A stretch of DNA of 57,694 nt, taken from Mycobacterium sp. (GTDB lineage Bacteria; Actinomycetota; Actinomycetes; Mycobacteriales; Mycobacteriaceae). Positions 1 through 11,178 of this stretch are shown here, piece by piece (the first letter of the stretch is position 1; each line of letters opens with the position of its first letter). A model generated the notes under the pieces. It had not been told where the DNA came from, did not search any database, and saw only the letters and a program-made list of their open reading frames with translations. The stretch is taken from positions 1 through 57,694 of the forward strand of contig JAOPWC010000020.1 of assembly GCA_025965895.1 (NCBI GenBank). The letters are read 5' to 3'. The position numbers and the translations under genes were made by a program.

Positions 1-143
1 AGGAGATCGCCCAGTTGGTCGGCGCTTCTCGGGAAACCGTGAACAAGGCCCTGGCTGATTTCGCCCACCGCGGCTGGATCCGACTGGAGGGCAAGAGCGT
101 GCTGATCTGCGACTCCGAACGGCTGGCCCGCCGAGCGCGATAA
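1..143 (+). CDS. crp: CRP/FNR-family regulator, C-terminal fragment (5' end outside window)
   Basis: The window opens inside this gene; the readable frame starts at base 3 and ends with TAA at 141-143. The 46 visible residues are the C-terminal helix-turn-helix of a cAMP receptor protein. The recognition helix reads [15 protein letters not shown], followed by a wing ([13 protein letters not shown]) and an Arg-rich tail. In mycobacteria this orthologue (Rv3676 in M. tuberculosis) sits next to the convergent MBL hydrolase, as here, which supports the call. It is a cytoplasmic transcription factor; the cAMP-binding domain is outside the window. The stop codon lies inside the first of two copies of a small hairpin. 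Confidence 0.87.
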   Translation, partial: EIAQLVGASRETVNKALADFAHRGWIRLEGKSVLICDSERLARRAR

Positions 144-188
144 GGATCGCGCGAGCATCCAAGCCCGAGCGCGATAAGGATCGCGCGA
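132..188. terminator. Tandemly duplicated hairpin between convergent crp and MBL gene
   Basis: A 23-bp direct repeat occurs at 132-154 and 166-188 (34-bp period). Each copy holds the stem GCGCGAT/ATCGCGC around an AAGG tetraloop. The first copy includes the crp stop codon, so the 3' end of the gene plus its hairpin was copied once. There is no T-tract; a rho-independent-like bidirectional terminator is inferred from the convergent position. Confidence 0.6.
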
Positions 189-199
189 CGACCTGGGCG

Positions 200-988
200 C
201 TATTTCGGCGGATGTAGGTAGTCGAGCTGGGCCTTAACAGACCACTCGGCGGCGTCCCACAACTCCTCGTCGACGTCGGTGTAGACGTGCTCGACCACCT
301 GGCAGGCGGTGGCGTCGTCGCCGAGAACGCGCAGCGCGTCGCGCACCTGGTTCAACCGCTCCTCGCGGTGCGCGAGGTACATGTCGGCGGTCGCAGCGAG
401 GTCGGGCAGGTCGGGCCCGTGCCCCGGCAGCACGGCCCGGTTACCGAGCTCCCGCAGCCGACGCAGCGACTCCAGGTACTCGCGGAGGCTGCCGTCGGTG
501 GTGTCGATGACCGTGGTGCCGCGGCCCAGCACGGTGTCGGCGGTCAGCACGGCGTCGTCGAGCAGGAACGACACCGAGTCGGCGGTGTGGCCGGGGGTGG
601 CCAGCACCGTGATCCTCAGTCCGGCGGCGTCGATGACCTCGCCGTCGGTCAACGGCACCACATCACCTCGCAGATGCTCCGGGTCGACGGCGCGCACGAG
701 TGCCCCGGTCAGCTCGACGAGCTGGTCGATGCCGCCGGTGTGATCGCCGTGCCGGTGGCTGATCAGCACCAGCGCGATCCGGCCCACCTCCGCGACGCGC
801 TGCACGTGCTCGGCGTCCTCGGGGCCTGGGTCGACGATCACCACCTCGTCGCTGCGTGGGCCGGATAACATCCAGGTGTTGGTGCCGTCGAGTGTCATCA
901 GTCCCGGGTTGTCGGCCAGCAGCACCGACGCCGAATCGGTCACCCGACGCAGCTGCCCGTACGCGGGATGGGTCAGCTGCGGGTCCAC
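200..988 (-). CDS. MBL-fold metallo-hydrolase (Rv3677c-like)
   Basis: This 262-residue protein is a metallo-beta-lactamase-fold hydrolase. The metal motif HRHGDH is at residues 78-83, and further candidate ligands are H134 (TPGHTADS), D151 (LTADTVLG) and H190 (LPGHGP). An N-terminal LDGTNTW motif at 33-39 is typical of the LACTB2/RNase Z-like branch, so a nuclease or small thioester/lactone substrate is possible; the substrate cannot be read from sequence. It is cytoplasmic, with no signal peptide. It lies 3 bases downstream of ridA on the same strand, so both are probably co-transcribed. Gene order crp-MBL-RidA matches the M. tuberculosis Rv3676-Rv3678c block. Confidence 0.85.
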   Translation of the reverse strand: MDPQLTHPAYGQLRRVTDSASVLLADNPGLMTLDGTNTWMLSGPRSDEVVIVDPGPEDAEHVQRVAEVGRIALVLISHRHGDHTGGIDQLVELTGALVRAVDPEHLRGDVVPLTDGEVIDAAGLRITVLATPGHTADSVSFLLDDAVLTADTVLGRGTTVIDTTDGSLREYLESLRRLRELGNRAVLPGHGPDLPDLAATADMYLAHREERLNQVRDALRVLGDDATACQVVEHVYTDVDEELWDAAEWSVKAQLDYLHPPK

Positions 989-991
989 CTT

Positions 992-1447
992 CTACCCGAC
1001 CTCGACGACGACTTCGACCTCGACCGGCGCGTCGAGCGGCAGCTCCGAGACACCGACCGCAGAACGGGCATGAGCTCCTGCGTCGCCGAACACTTCACCA
1101 AACAGCTCCGAGGCGCCGTTGACCACGGCCGGCTGGCCGGTGAAGCCGGGCGCCGACGCGACGAACCCGACCACCTTGACGACCCGCGTCACGGTGTCGA
1201 GGCCGACCAGGGCGTCTACCGCGGCCAGCGCGTTCAGCGCGCACAGCCGGGCGAGACCCTTGGCGTCCTCGGCGCCGACGGCAGCGCCCACCTTGCCGCG
1301 ACGGACCAGGTTGCCGTCTTGAAGCGGCAGCTGCCCGGCGGTGTAGACCAGGTTGCCGGTACGAACTGCGGGCACGTACGAGGCCAGTGGCTTGGCGACG
1401 CCCGGCAACTCGATGCCCAATTCGGCCAACCGGGCCGACGCGCTCAT
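992..1447 (-). CDS. RidA/YjgF-family protein (Rv3678c-like)
   Basis: The 151-residue protein starts at MSASARLAEL. It is a RidA/YER057c/UK114-family member, whose best known members hydrolyse reactive enamine/imine intermediates released by PLP enzymes. Family-like segments are GNLVYTAGQLPL near the N-terminus and the C-terminal VEVEVVVEV strand. The frame stays open upstream to 1588, but the ATG at 1447 is preferred: it overlaps the stop of the upstream small gene as ATGA and matches the usual family length. It is a soluble cytoplasmic protein in the middle of a three-gene minus-strand operon. Confidence 0.85.
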   Translation of the reverse strand: MSASARLAELGIELPGVAKPLASYVPAVRTGNLVYTAGQLPLQDGNLVRRGKVGAAVGAEDAKGLARLCALNALAAVDALVGLDTVTRVVKVVGFVASAPGFTGQPAVVNGASELFGEVFGDAGAHARSAVGVSELPLDAPVEVEVVVEVG

Positions 1448-1605
1448 GTGGGGCGCTTGAGATAGGCGACGTGCTGCTCGCCGGTGGGGCCCGGCAGTAC
1501 CGCCACGAGCTCCCACCCGTCGGCGCCCCACTGGTCGAGGATCTGCTTGGTCGCATGGGTCAGCAGCGGCACCGTCGCGTACTCCCACTTGGTCGGTTCG
1601 CTCAT
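1444..1605 (-). CDS. Small DUF4177-like protein (Rv3678A-like)
   Basis: This 53-residue protein begins MSEPTKWEYATVPLL and ends LKRPT. The pattern WEYATVPLL-xn-LDQWGADGWELVAVLP is that of DUF4177, small proteins of unknown role. Its TGA overlaps the ATG of ridA (ATGA), indicating translational coupling. It is the first gene of the ridA-MBL operon and lies back to back with the ArsA-like ATPase gene on the plus strand, 54 bases away. M. tuberculosis has a comparable small gene at this locus. Function is unknown. Confidence 0.8.
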   Translation of the reverse strand: MSEPTKWEYATVPLLTHATKQILDQWGADGWELVAVLPGPTGEQHVAYLKRPT

Positions 1606-1659
1606 GGGCACACCCTAACCGTCACCGGGCCGGCGACCACCTGCGGTTAGCATGCAGTC

Positions 1660-2679
1660 GTGGCAACCACACCTGAGGCGGGGGCGAACGTCGGCTGGCC
1701 CGCGAGGCTGCGTAATGCGCGACTTCATCTGGTGACCGGCAAAGGTGGCACCGGCAAGTCGACGATCGCGGCGTCGCTCGCGCTGGCGATGGCGGCCGGC
1801 GGTCGCAAGGTCCTACTGATCGAGGTGGAGGGTCGCCAGGGCATCGCGCAGCTGTTCGACGTGCCGCCGCTGCCGTATCAGGAGGTGAAGATCGCCACGG
1901 CCGAACGCGGCGGACAGGTGAACGCGCTGGCCATCGATATCGAGGCCGCGTTCCTGGAATACCTCGACATGTTCTACAACCTCGGGCTGGCCGGTCGGGC
2001 GATGCGTCGCATCGGCGCGATCGAATTCGCCACCACGATTGCGCCCGGCCTGCGCGACGTGCTGCTCACCGGCAAGATCAAAGAGTCGGTGGTGCGCAGC
2101 GACAAGTCCAGGCGCCCGGTGTACGACGCGGTCGTCGTCGACTCGCCACCGACCGGACGCATCGCCCGGTTCCTGGATGTCACCAAGGCCGTCTCCGACC
2201 TGGCGAAAGGCGGCCCGGTGCACTCGCAGGCCGAGGGCGTGGTGAAGCTTCTGCATTCCGAGCAGACCGCGATCCACCTCGTCACGCTGCTCGAGTCGCT
2301 GCCGATGCAGGAGACCATCGAGGCGATCGACGAGCTGAAGCGCCTCGGCCTGCCGATCGGCAGCGTGATCGTCAACCGCGGACTGCCCGTGTACCTGCAA
2401 CCGCAAGACCTGGCCAAGGCGGCCGAAGGCGCCATCGACGCCGACGGGGTGCGGGCCGGGTTCGCCACGGCCGGAATCAAACTCAACGACAACGACTTCG
2501 CAGGCATCCTGACCGAGACCATTCAGCATGCCACCCGGTTGAAGGCCCGCGCCGAAACCGCTGAGCAACTCGATCAAATCCATGTGCCGCGCCTCGAGAT
2601 GCCGAACATAGCCGACGGCGTCGACCTGGGAAGCTTATACGAAATGGCCGAAACGCTTGCGCGACAAGGGGTTCGATGA
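1660..2679 (+). CDS. ArsA/Get3-like ATPase, first of a pair (Rv3679-like)
   Basis: The 339-residue protein uses a GTG start. It has the deviant Walker A of the ArsA/Get3/MinD class (GKGGTGKST, residues 27-35, with the signature lysine K28). A switch motif ([16 protein letters not shown]) follows in the middle. ArsA-like proteins are dimeric ATPases linked to anion export or membrane-protein delivery; no ArsB pump is adjacent, so arsenite export is unlikely. The gene overlaps the next ATPase gene by 4 bases (ATGA). In M. tuberculosis the products of the equivalent pair are reported to form a complex; its physiological substrate is not evident from sequence. Confidence 0.88.
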   Translation: MATTPEAGANVGWPARLRNARLHLVTGKGGTGKSTIAASLALAMAAGGRKVLLIEVEGRQGIAQLFDVPPLPYQEVKIATAERGGQVNALAIDIEAAFLEYLDMFYNLGLAGRAMRRIGAIEFATTIAPGLRDVLLTGKIKESVVRSDKSRRPVYDAVVVDSPPTGRIARFLDVTKAVSDLAKGGPVHSQAEGVVKLLHSEQTAIHLVTLLESLPMQETIEAIDELKRLGLPIGSVIVNRGLPVYLQPQDLAKAAEGAIDADGVRAGFATAGIKLNDNDFAGILTETIQHATRLKARAETAEQLDQIHVPRLEMPNIADGVDLGSLYEMAETLARQGVR

Positions 2680-3806
2680 GCACCACACCGCCAACCCTGG
2701 ACATGGCCGGCATCCTGGCCGACACCACGAACCGTGTGGTGGTGTGTTGCGGCGCCGGTGGGGTCGGCAAGACCACCACCGCCGCGGCGATGGCGCTGCG
2801 CGCCGCCGAATACGGCCGCAACGTGGTGGTTCTGACGATCGACCCCGCGCGCAGGCTCGCCCAGGCCCTGGGCGTCGAGGATCTCGGCAACTCGCCTCAG
2901 CGCGTCCCACTGGCCCCGGAGGTGCCGGGCGAGCTGCACGCGATGATGCTCGACATGCGCCGCACGTTCGACGAGATGGTACTCAGCTACTCCGGACCCG
3001 AACGCTCGCAGGCCATTCTGGAGAACCAGTTCTATCAGACCGTGGCGACGTCACTGGCCGGCACGCAGGAATACATGGCGATGGAGAAGCTGGGCCAGCT
3101 GCTGTCGCAGGACAAATGGGACCTGATCGTCGTCGATACCCCGCCGTCACGCAACGCACTGGACTTCCTCGACGCACCGAAACGGTTGGGCAGCTTCATG
3201 GACAGTCGGCTCTGGCGGCTGCTGCTGGCGCCCGGCCGCGGCATCGGGAAACTCATCACGGGCGCCGTCGGTCTGGCGATGCGCGCAATATCGACCATCC
3301 TTGGATCGCAAATGCTTTCCGACGCTTCAGCTTTCGTGCAGTCCCTGGACGCCACGTTCGGTGGTTTTCGGGAGAAGGCCGACCGCACCTACGAACTGCT
3401 GCGTCGGCACGGCACACAGTTCGTGGTGGTCTCCGCCGCCGAGCCGGATGCGCTGCGGGAGGCGTCGTTCTTCGTCGACCGGCTCTCGCGGGAAGGCATG
3501 CCGCTGGCCGGGCTGATCCTCAACCGAACGCATCCGACGCTGTGCTCGTTGACGGTCGAGCGGGCTGTCGACGGCGCCGAGCAGCTGCAGGCCGACGATC
3601 CGGACTCGCTGGCCGCTGTCGTCCTGCGAATCCATGCTGACCGCGGCATCACAGCAAAGCGTGAGGTGCGATTGCTGTCCCGGTTCACCGGCGCCAACCC
3701 CCATGTGCCGATCGTCGGAGTGCCGTCGCTGCCGTTCGACGTCTCCGACCTGGACGCGTTGCGAGCGATCGCAGACCAACTCACCGCCAAGAATCAGGCG
3801 GCCTAG
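2676..3806 (+). CDS. ArsA/Get3-like ATPase, second of a pair (Rv3680-like)
   Basis: This 376-residue P-loop ATPase is paralogous to its upstream neighbour. Its Walker A reads GAGGVGKTT (residues 26-34), so it has A27 where the partner carries the signature lysine. [15 protein letters not shown] forms the switch region. The two subunits therefore differ at a residue that acts in trans in ArsA/Get3 dimers, which fits an asymmetric heterodimer (inference). The start codon overlaps the upstream stop (ATGA). It faces whiB4, 18 bases away and convergent. Confidence 0.87.
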   Translation: MSTTPPTLDMAGILADTTNRVVVCCGAGGVGKTTTAAAMALRAAEYGRNVVVLTIDPARRLAQALGVEDLGNSPQRVPLAPEVPGELHAMMLDMRRTFDEMVLSYSGPERSQAILENQFYQTVATSLAGTQEYMAMEKLGQLLSQDKWDLIVVDTPPSRNALDFLDAPKRLGSFMDSRLWRLLLAPGRGIGKLITGAVGLAMRAISTILGSQMLSDASAFVQSLDATFGGFREKADRTYELLRRHGTQFVVVSAAEPDALREASFFVDRLSREGMPLAGLILNRTHPTLCSLTVERAVDGAEQLQADDPDSLAAVVLRIHADRGITAKREVRLLSRFTGANPHVPIVGVPSLPFDVSDLDALRAIADQLTAKNQAA

Positions 3807-3824
3807 CAAAAGCCGGTGGGCGGG

Positions 3825-4181
3825 CTAAACGGCGCTGCGGTGCTTGCGCTGCGCGGCGAAGAACTCGGCCCAGGAAACGACATCGGGGTGCTGCTTGAGC
3901 AGTGCGCGGCGCTGGCGCTCGGTCATGCCGCCCCAGACGCCGAACTCAACCCGGTTGTCCAGTGCGTCCGCCCCGCACTCGGCGATGACCGGGCAGTGGC
4001 GACAGATCACAGCCGCTTTTCGCTGCGCGGCCCCGCGGACGAACAACTCGTCGGGATCTGAGGAACGACACAGTGCCTGGGAGACCCATGCGATGCGGGC
4101 CTCGGCCGCCGCGCTCTGGACGGAGTTGGCAGTTAGGGTGCTAGTCATTGTCCTCCGCGCAGCGGGCCGTATAGCTGACAC
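3825..4181 (-). CDS. whiB4: WhiB4, [4Fe-4S] redox-responsive regulator
   Basis: The 118-residue protein is read from a GTG at 4181 with a strong upstream SD (GAAGGGG, 7 bases away). The frame is open further upstream, but this start gives the M. tuberculosis WhiB4 length and its RPAARRT N-terminus. The four cluster cysteines are C38, C60, C63 and C69 (CRHC core). The GVWGG turn is at 81-85, followed by the basic helix TERQRRALLKQH. WhiB4 binds an oxygen/NO-sensitive iron-sulfur cluster and DNA and modulates antioxidant genes. It lies divergent from ponA2. Confidence 0.93.
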   Translation of the reverse strand: MSAIRPAARRTMTSTLTANSVQSAAAEARIAWVSQALCRSSDPDELFVRGAAQRKAAVICRHCPVIAECGADALDNRVEFGVWGGMTERQRRALLKQHPDVVSWAEFFAAQRKHRSAV

Positions 4182-4508
4182 CGGCGATCCCCTTCGTTCC
4201 GGCCGCCACGAGGGCGGGTCCCCGGCGGCGCCCGCAAAATGCGATCTACGCCACATTGCTCGGGTAGTTGTTACCTGAATCGCATTGTGAGTACAAATTA
4301 GGTGGTCAGGTATCGTTTGCGCAACAGTTTGGCAAAGGGATTTTTGGGACAACCGTCTTGTCCGAGCCTCATCGCGTATTCTCCCTCGTTCCGCAAGCCA
4401 GGCCGCAAGGTAACGATTTCCTGACGCGCAGGCTAATTATGCTGCGACGATGCGCTCGGACCAATAGGGCCAAAAGGCATATGTGCCGGGCATAAGTACT
4501 CTGTATGC
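4182..4508. promoter_or_regulatory. Divergent whiB4/ponA2 promoter region
   Basis: This 327-bp non-coding interval separates divergent whiB4 and ponA2 and must hold both promoters. It contains an inverted repeat, AATGCGAT at 4238-4245 and ATCGCATT at 4279-4286, on the whiB4 side. An AT-rich patch (CTAATTATGCT, around 4431-4441) is a possible -10 region for ponA2. No operator of known type was recognised. Confidence 0.5.
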
Positions 4509-6926
4509 ATGCCGGAGCGCCCACCGACCGCGGTAACGGTCATCAAGCTGGCGTGGTGCTGTCTGTTGGCCAGCGTCGTGTTGGCCGGCCTGATGTTTCC
4601 GTTCGTCGGCGGGTTCGGGCTGATGTCCAACCGGGCCTCCGACGTCGTCGCGAACGGCTCCGCACAGTTGGTTGAGGGCGACGTCCCCCAGGTGACGACG
4701 ATGGTCGACGCGGCCGGGACTCCGATCGCGTGGCTGTATTCGCAGCGGCGGTTCGAAGTACCCAGCGAGCAGATCGCCGACACGATGAAGCTGGCAATCG
4801 TCTCGATCGAGGACAAGCGGTTTGCCGAGCACAACGGAGTCGACTGGAAGGGCACACTCACCGGCCTGTCCGGCTATATGTCCGGCGCCGTCGACACGCG
4901 GGGCGGGTCCACGATCGAGCAGCAGTACGTGAAGAACTATCAGCTGCTGGTTCTCGCCCAGACCGACGCCGAGAAGCGGGCGGCGGTCGAGACCACCCCG
5001 GCCCGTAAACTTCGTGAAATCCGGATGGCGCTGACCCTGGACAAGACGTTCAGCAAGCCGGAGATCCTGACCCGCTACCTCAACCTGGTGTCGTTCGGCA
5101 ACGGCGCGTTCGGAGTACAGGATGCTGCGCAGACGTACTTCGGCGTGGACGCCTCTCAGCTGAACTGGCAGCAGGCCGCACTGCTCGCCGGCATGGTGCA
5201 GTCCACAAGTGCCCTGAACCCGTACACCAATCCCGACGGTGCCCTCCAGCGGCGAAACCTCGTGCTCGACACCATGATTGACAACCTTCCGGCGAAGGCT
5301 GATGAGCTGCGGGCCGCCAAGGCCCAGCCGCTGGGCATCCTGCCGCAGCCCAACCAGCTGCCGCAGGGTTGCATCGCGGCCGGTGACAGGGCGTTCTTCT
5401 GCGACTACGTGCTGAGCTACCTTGCCCGCGCCGGCATCAGTAAGGATCAGGTAGCGCGCGGGGGATATCTGATCAAAACCACACTCGACCCTAAGGTGCA
5501 GGGCACGGTCAAGCAGGCCGTCGACAAGATCGCCAGCCCCAGCCTGAACGGTGTCGCCAGCGTGATGAGCGTGATCAAGCCGGGCAAGGACTCGCACGCG
5601 GTGATGGCGATGGTCAGCAACCGCACCTACGGACTCAACAGCGACGCCGGTGAGACGATGCAGCCGCAGCCGTTCTCGCTGGTCGGCGACGGTGCCGGCT
5701 CGATCTTCAAGCTCTTCACCACCGCCGCCGCGCTGGACATGGGCATGGGCACCAACGCGCAATTGGAGGTGCCCGGCTTCTTCCAGGCCAAAGGCATGGG
5801 CAGCGGCGGGGCGCCGGGGTGTCCGAGGGAGACGTGGTGCGTGCGCAACGACGGCAGCTACCGCGGCTCGATGAACGTGACGGAGGCGCTGGCGACCTCT
5901 CCGAACACCGCGTTCGCCCGCCTCATCCAAGAGATCGGCGTGCCGCGGGCGGTGGATATGGCGGTGAAACTCGGCATGCGGTCCTACGCGGAGCCCGGCA
6001 CGGCGCGCGCCTATGACCCGCAAAGCAACGAGAGCCTCGCCGACTTCATCAAGCGGCAGAATCTCGGCTCCTTCACCCTCGGGCCGATCGAGATCAACCC
6101 ACTCGAGTTTTCCAACGTCGCGGCCACGCTGGCGTCCGGCGGTGTGTGGTGCCCGCCCAACCCCATCGACAAGATGGTCGACCGCAAAGGCAATGAGGTG
6201 GCCGTCACCACGGAGACCTGCGACCAGGTCGTGCCCGAAGGCCTCGCCAACACACTGGCCAACGCGATGAGCCACGACACTGTGGGCAACGGCACCTCGG
6301 CAGCCTCAGCGAGTGCGGCCGGCTGGAACCTGCCCATGTCGGGCAAGACGGGCACCACCGAGGCGCACCGCTCAGCAGGGTTCCTCGGGTTCACCAACAA
6401 CTACGCCGCAGCCAGTTACATCTTCTCCGACTCCAGCACACCGACGGACCTGTGCTCCAGCCCACTGCGCGAGTGCGGCAGCGGCGACCTGTACGGCGGT
6501 TACGAACCGGCACGCATCTGGCTCAATTCGATGAAGCCGATCGCGAACGACTTCGGCGACGTGCATCTACCGCCGACCGATCCGCGCTACGTCGACGGTG
6601 GACCGAACTCCCGGGTGCCGAGTGTGAGTGGCCTAACCGTGGACCAGGCGCGCCAGCGCCTCAAGGACTCCGGCTTCCAGGTGGCCGACCAGCCCTCCTC
6701 CGTCAACAGCGGCGCGTCCTACGGCACCGTCGTCGGCACGTCACCCAATGGACAGACCATCCCCGGCTCGATCATCACGATCACCATCAGCAACGGTGTC
6801 GCCCCGCCGCCACCGCCACCGCCACCCGGCCTGCCGCCCTTCGCCGGATCGCAGGTCGTCGAGATTCCCGGCCTGCCGCCGATCACGGTGCCGGTGCTGG
6901 CGCCTCCACCACCGCCGGGCGGGTGA
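4509..6926 (+). CDS. ponA2: PonA2, bifunctional class A penicillin-binding protein with PASTA domain
   Basis: The 805-residue protein has a short cytoplasmic N-terminus and one membrane anchor (about 11-37). The transglycosylase domain carries EDKRF at 101-105 and RGGSTIEQQ at 131-139. The transpeptidase domain has the SxxK serine S398-K401 (SIFK), SPN at 464-466 and KTG at 613-615. A PASTA domain follows at about 703-763, then Pro-rich segments ending in PPPPPGG. It polymerises and crosslinks peptidoglycan on the outer face of the membrane. All catalytic motifs are present. It is downstream of the whiB4-divergent region and 53 bases before a metallophosphoesterase gene. Confidence 0.96.
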   Translation: MPERPPTAVTVIKLAWCCLLASVVLAGLMFPFVGGFGLMSNRASDVVANGSAQLVEGDVPQVTTMVDAAGTPIAWLYSQRRFEVPSEQIADTMKLAIVSIEDKRFAEHNGVDWKGTLTGLSGYMSGAVDTRGGSTIEQQYVKNYQLLVLAQTDAEKRAAVETTPARKLREIRMALTLDKTFSKPEILTRYLNLVSFGNGAFGVQDAAQTYFGVDASQLNWQQAALLAGMVQSTSALNPYTNPDGALQRRNLVLDTMIDNLPAKADELRAAKAQPLGILPQPNQLPQGCIAAGDRAFFCDYVLSYLARAGISKDQVARGGYLIKTTLDPKVQGTVKQAVDKIASPSLNGVASVMSVIKPGKDSHAVMAMVSNRTYGLNSDAGETMQPQPFSLVGDGAGSIFKLFTTAAALDMGMGTNAQLEVPGFFQAKGMGSGGAPGCPRETWCVRNDGSYRGSMNVTEALATSPNTAFARLIQEIGVPRAVDMAVKLGMRSYAEPGTARAYDPQSNESLADFIKRQNLGSFTLGPIEINPLEFSNVAATLASGGVWCPPNPIDKMVDRKGNEVAVTTETCDQVVPEGLANTLANAMSHDTVGNGTSAASASAAGWNLPMSGKTGTTEAHRSAGFLGFTNNYAAASYIFSDSSTPTDLCSSPLRECGSGDLYGGYEPARIWLNSMKPIANDFGDVHLPPTDPRYVDGGPNSRVPSVSGLTVDQARQRLKDSGFQVADQPSSVNSGASYGTVVGTSPNGQTIPGSIITITISNGVAPPPPPPPPGLPPFAGSQVVEIPGLPPITVPVLAPPPPPGG

Positions 6927-6979
6927 CGCGACTGTCCCGCTGCAGGGTGCCATGTTTTAGCGGGCAGTAGGCTGCGAGC

Positions 6980-7939
6980 ATGGCTTCCGCACTGCCCGTC
7001 CTGAAGAGATCCGCCGCGGTCACCGCCGGCTCGGCCCTCGCCTGGATCGGCTACGCCTCCGTCATTGAACGCAACGCGTTCGTGGTGCGCGAGGTAACGA
7101 TGCCGGTGCTGACGCCGGGGTCCGCGCCGCTGCGGGTGCTGCACATCAGCGACCTCCACATGCGTCCGAACCAACGGCACAAGCAGGCCTGGCTGCGGGA
7201 ACTGGCGCGCTGGGAACCCGACCTGGTGATCAACACCGGTGACAACCTGGCGCATCCGCGGGCAGTTCCGGCGGTGGTGCAGACGCTCGGCGATCTGCTC
7301 AGCCTGCCCGGCTTGTTCGTGTTCGGCAGCAACGACTACTTCGGGCCGCGGCTGAAGAATCCCGCTCACTACGTCGCCAATCCCGGCCACCGGGTGCACG
7401 GCCAGCCGTTGCCTTGGCAGGATCTGCGGGCGGCGTTCACCGAGCGTGGCTGGCTTGACATGACACACACGAGACGCGAATTCGAGGTCGGCGGCCTGAG
7501 GATCGCCGCCGCCGGCGTCGACGACCCGCACATCGGCCGCGACCGCTACGACGCGATCGCGGGACCGGCGAGCCCAGCCGCGGATCTGCGCCTCGGGCTG
7601 ACCCATTCGCCGTACCCGCGTGTGCTGGACCGGTTCGCCGCCGACGGCTACCAGCTGGTGATGGCCGGCCACACCCACGGCGGCCAACTCTGTCTGCCGT
7701 TCTACGGCGCGATCGTGACCAATTGCGACCTGGACCGATCGCGCGCCAAGGGGGCGTCGCGTTGGGGCTCGTCGATGCAGCTGCACGTGTCGGCGGGGAT
7801 CGGCACGTCGCCGTTTGCGCCGCTTCGGTTCTGCTGCCGGCCGGAGGCCACGTTGCTCACGCTGGTGGCGACGCCGACGGGGGGCCGTGGGCACGGCACA
7901 CGGATGACGCGCTCCGATTCGGCAGCTGCGCTGCGGTGA
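6980..7939 (+). CDS. Calcineurin-like metallophosphoesterase (Rv3683-like)
   Basis: The 319-residue protein has a hydrophobic N-terminal segment (about 11-28, probable membrane anchor) followed by a metallophosphoesterase fold. Motifs are SDLH (D58, H60), TGDN (D88), GSND (N118, D119), H209 and GHTHGG (H231, H233). It resembles the YaeI/YkuE branch of predicted phosphohydrolases, some of which act on lipid or cell-wall phosphates; the substrate here is unknown. Its stop overlaps the GTG start of cds1 (GTGA), so the two are translationally coupled. Confidence 0.9.
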   Translation: MASALPVLKRSAAVTAGSALAWIGYASVIERNAFVVREVTMPVLTPGSAPLRVLHISDLHMRPNQRHKQAWLRELARWEPDLVINTGDNLAHPRAVPAVVQTLGDLLSLPGLFVFGSNDYFGPRLKNPAHYVANPGHRVHGQPLPWQDLRAAFTERGWLDMTHTRREFEVGGLRIAAAGVDDPHIGRDRYDAIAGPASPAADLRLGLTHSPYPRVLDRFAADGYQLVMAGHTHGGQLCLPFYGAIVTNCDLDRSRAKGASRWGSSMQLHVSAGIGTSPFAPLRFCCRPEATLLTLVATPTGGRGHGTRMTRSDSAAALR

Positions 7940-9072
7940 CGCAGGCGGGTTCTGATGTCGCCGGCCAGGCGGCGCCGGCCACCGTCGCGGTTCACGACCG
8001 TCCGCGTGAGTGGGTGGACAACGCAGTGCGGCTCATCGAGGCCGACGCCCGGCGCAGCGCCGACACCCATCTCCTGCGGTATCCATTGCCGGCGGCCTGG
8101 TCCGCCACCGTGGACCTGCAGCTATACCTCAAGGACGAGACGACGCACATCACCGGCAGCCTCAAGCACCGGCTGGCCCGGTCTCTGTTCTTGTATGCGT
8201 TGTGCAACGGGTGGATCACCGAGAACACCACGGTGGTGGAGGCGTCGTCCGGCTCGACGGCGGTGTCGGAGGCGTACTTCGCGCAGCTGCTCGGGCTGCC
8301 GTTCATTGCGGTGATGCCGGCCTCGACGAGCGCGGCAAAGATCGCCCTGATCGAAACCCAAGGCGGGCGATGCCATTTCGTGCAGGAGTCGGGCCAGGTG
8401 TATGCCGAGGCCGAGCGGCTGGCCACCGAAGCCGGCGGGCATTACCTCGACCAGTTCACGAACGCCGAGCGCGCCACCGACTGGCGCGGCAACAACAACA
8501 TTGCGGAATCGATTTTCACGCAGATGTGCCAGGAGCAGCATCCGGTTCCGGAGTGGATCGTGGTCGGCGCAGGCACCGGCGGCACGAGCGCGACGATCGG
8601 ACGCTATATCCGCTACCGCCGCTACGCCACTCGGCTGTGCGTCGTGGATCCGGAGAACTCCGCGTTCTTCCCCGCTTATCTGGCGGGAAGCCGCGATGTG
8701 GTGACCGGGACCTCGTCACGCATTGAAGGAATCGGACGTCCACGGGTGGAGCCGTCGTTTCTGCCGGACGTGGTCGACCGGATGATCGTCGTCCCGGACT
8801 CGGCGTCCGTTGCGGCGGCCCGGCATGCCAGCACGGTCCTCGGCCGCCGGGTCGGGCCGTCCACGGGCACCAACCTCTGGGGAGCCTTCGGGCTGCTGGC
8901 TCAAATGGCGGCCGCTCGCCGCAGCGGCTCGGTCGTCACGCTGCTCGCCGACAGCGGCGACCGCTACGCCGACACCTACTTCGACGATGCGTGGCTGGCG
9001 CACCACGACCTGGATCCGGCATCCGCCGCCGAGGCGCTGTCAGAGTTCGAGCGATCGGGTTCCTGGAGCTGA
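7936..9072 (+). CDS. cds1: PLP-dependent cysteine desulfhydrase / cysteine synthase-like (Cds1, Rv3684)
   Basis: The 378-residue fold-type II PLP enzyme starts at a GTG overlapping the previous stop. The PLP lysine is K78 in GSLKHR, the phosphate/substrate loop is SSGST at 104-108, and a Gly-rich GAGTGGTSA loop follows. The frame is open further upstream inside the preceding gene, but that part is out-of-frame phosphoesterase code. The M. tuberculosis orthologue Rv3684 is reported as Cds1, which degrades cysteine to H2S, pyruvate and ammonia and supports redox balance. The gene lies just upstream of tRNA-Pro. Confidence 0.88.
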   Translation: MTQAGSDVAGQAAPATVAVHDRPREWVDNAVRLIEADARRSADTHLLRYPLPAAWSATVDLQLYLKDETTHITGSLKHRLARSLFLYALCNGWITENTTVVEASSGSTAVSEAYFAQLLGLPFIAVMPASTSAAKIALIETQGGRCHFVQESGQVYAEAERLATEAGGHYLDQFTNAERATDWRGNNNIAESIFTQMCQEQHPVPEWIVVGAGTGGTSATIGRYIRYRRYATRLCVVDPENSAFFPAYLAGSRDVVTGTSSRIEGIGRPRVEPSFLPDVVDRMIVVPDSASVAAARHASTVLGRRVGPSTGTNLWGAFGLLAQMAAARRSGSVVTLLADSGDRYADTYFDDAWLAHHDLDPASAAEALSEFERSGSWS

Positions 9073-9176
9073 TCCGGCGCGTCACCGATTTCCGGTCCGC
9101 GGTCGGCCGTCAGAAACAGCCACAGCGCCGCCAACCCGAAGAAACCGCCGTACACCGCTGCGCCCAACCCCGTCAT
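8976..9176 (-). CDS. Small single-pass membrane protein, overlapping the cds1 3' end
   Basis: This 66-residue ORF begins [20 protein letters not shown]. It has one predicted transmembrane segment (about 4-23), then a polar Asp/Ser-rich tail. A near-perfect SD (GAAGGAG) lies 8 bases before the ATG, which is the main reason to believe it is translated. Its last 97 bases are antisense to the end of cds1, so that part of the tail is a mirror of cds1 code. No family was recognised. The role could be that of a small envelope peptide; this is inference. Confidence 0.55.
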   Translation of the reverse strand: MTGLGAAVYGGFFGLAALWLFLTADRGPEIGDAPDQLQEPDRSNSDSASAADAGSRSWCASHASSK

Positions 9177-9391
9177 GGTCTCGACTCCTTCGCGCCGGCC
9201 CCTTCATTCCGGTTACTGTTGTCAACGCCGCCGACAACTACATTCATCCCGAGGCGTGACGCCGACATTGTGACTTGCGACCACGCATCTGCCATGGAGG
9301 CGCTCCGTCGGAAGTCGACGGGCCCGGCGGCGTGGAAGGCACCGGGAGCGTTTCGCGTGCCCACGGACCGGTGCGATACGCTGGCGTGGCT

Positions 9392-11170
<1,779 letters not shown>

Positions 11171-11178
11171 AGATGCCT

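Noticed and set aside
4437..6275. 612-codon minus-strand open frame opposite ponA2
   Set aside because: It is a GC-rich shadow of ponA2 (His/Arg/Gly-rich, no motif); ponA2 has all its catalytic motifs on the plus strand.
9173..9364. 63-codon minus-strand frame upstream of the small membrane ORF
   Set aside because: No SD and no protein-like pattern; it contains the SD of the downstream ORF and looks like leader sequence.
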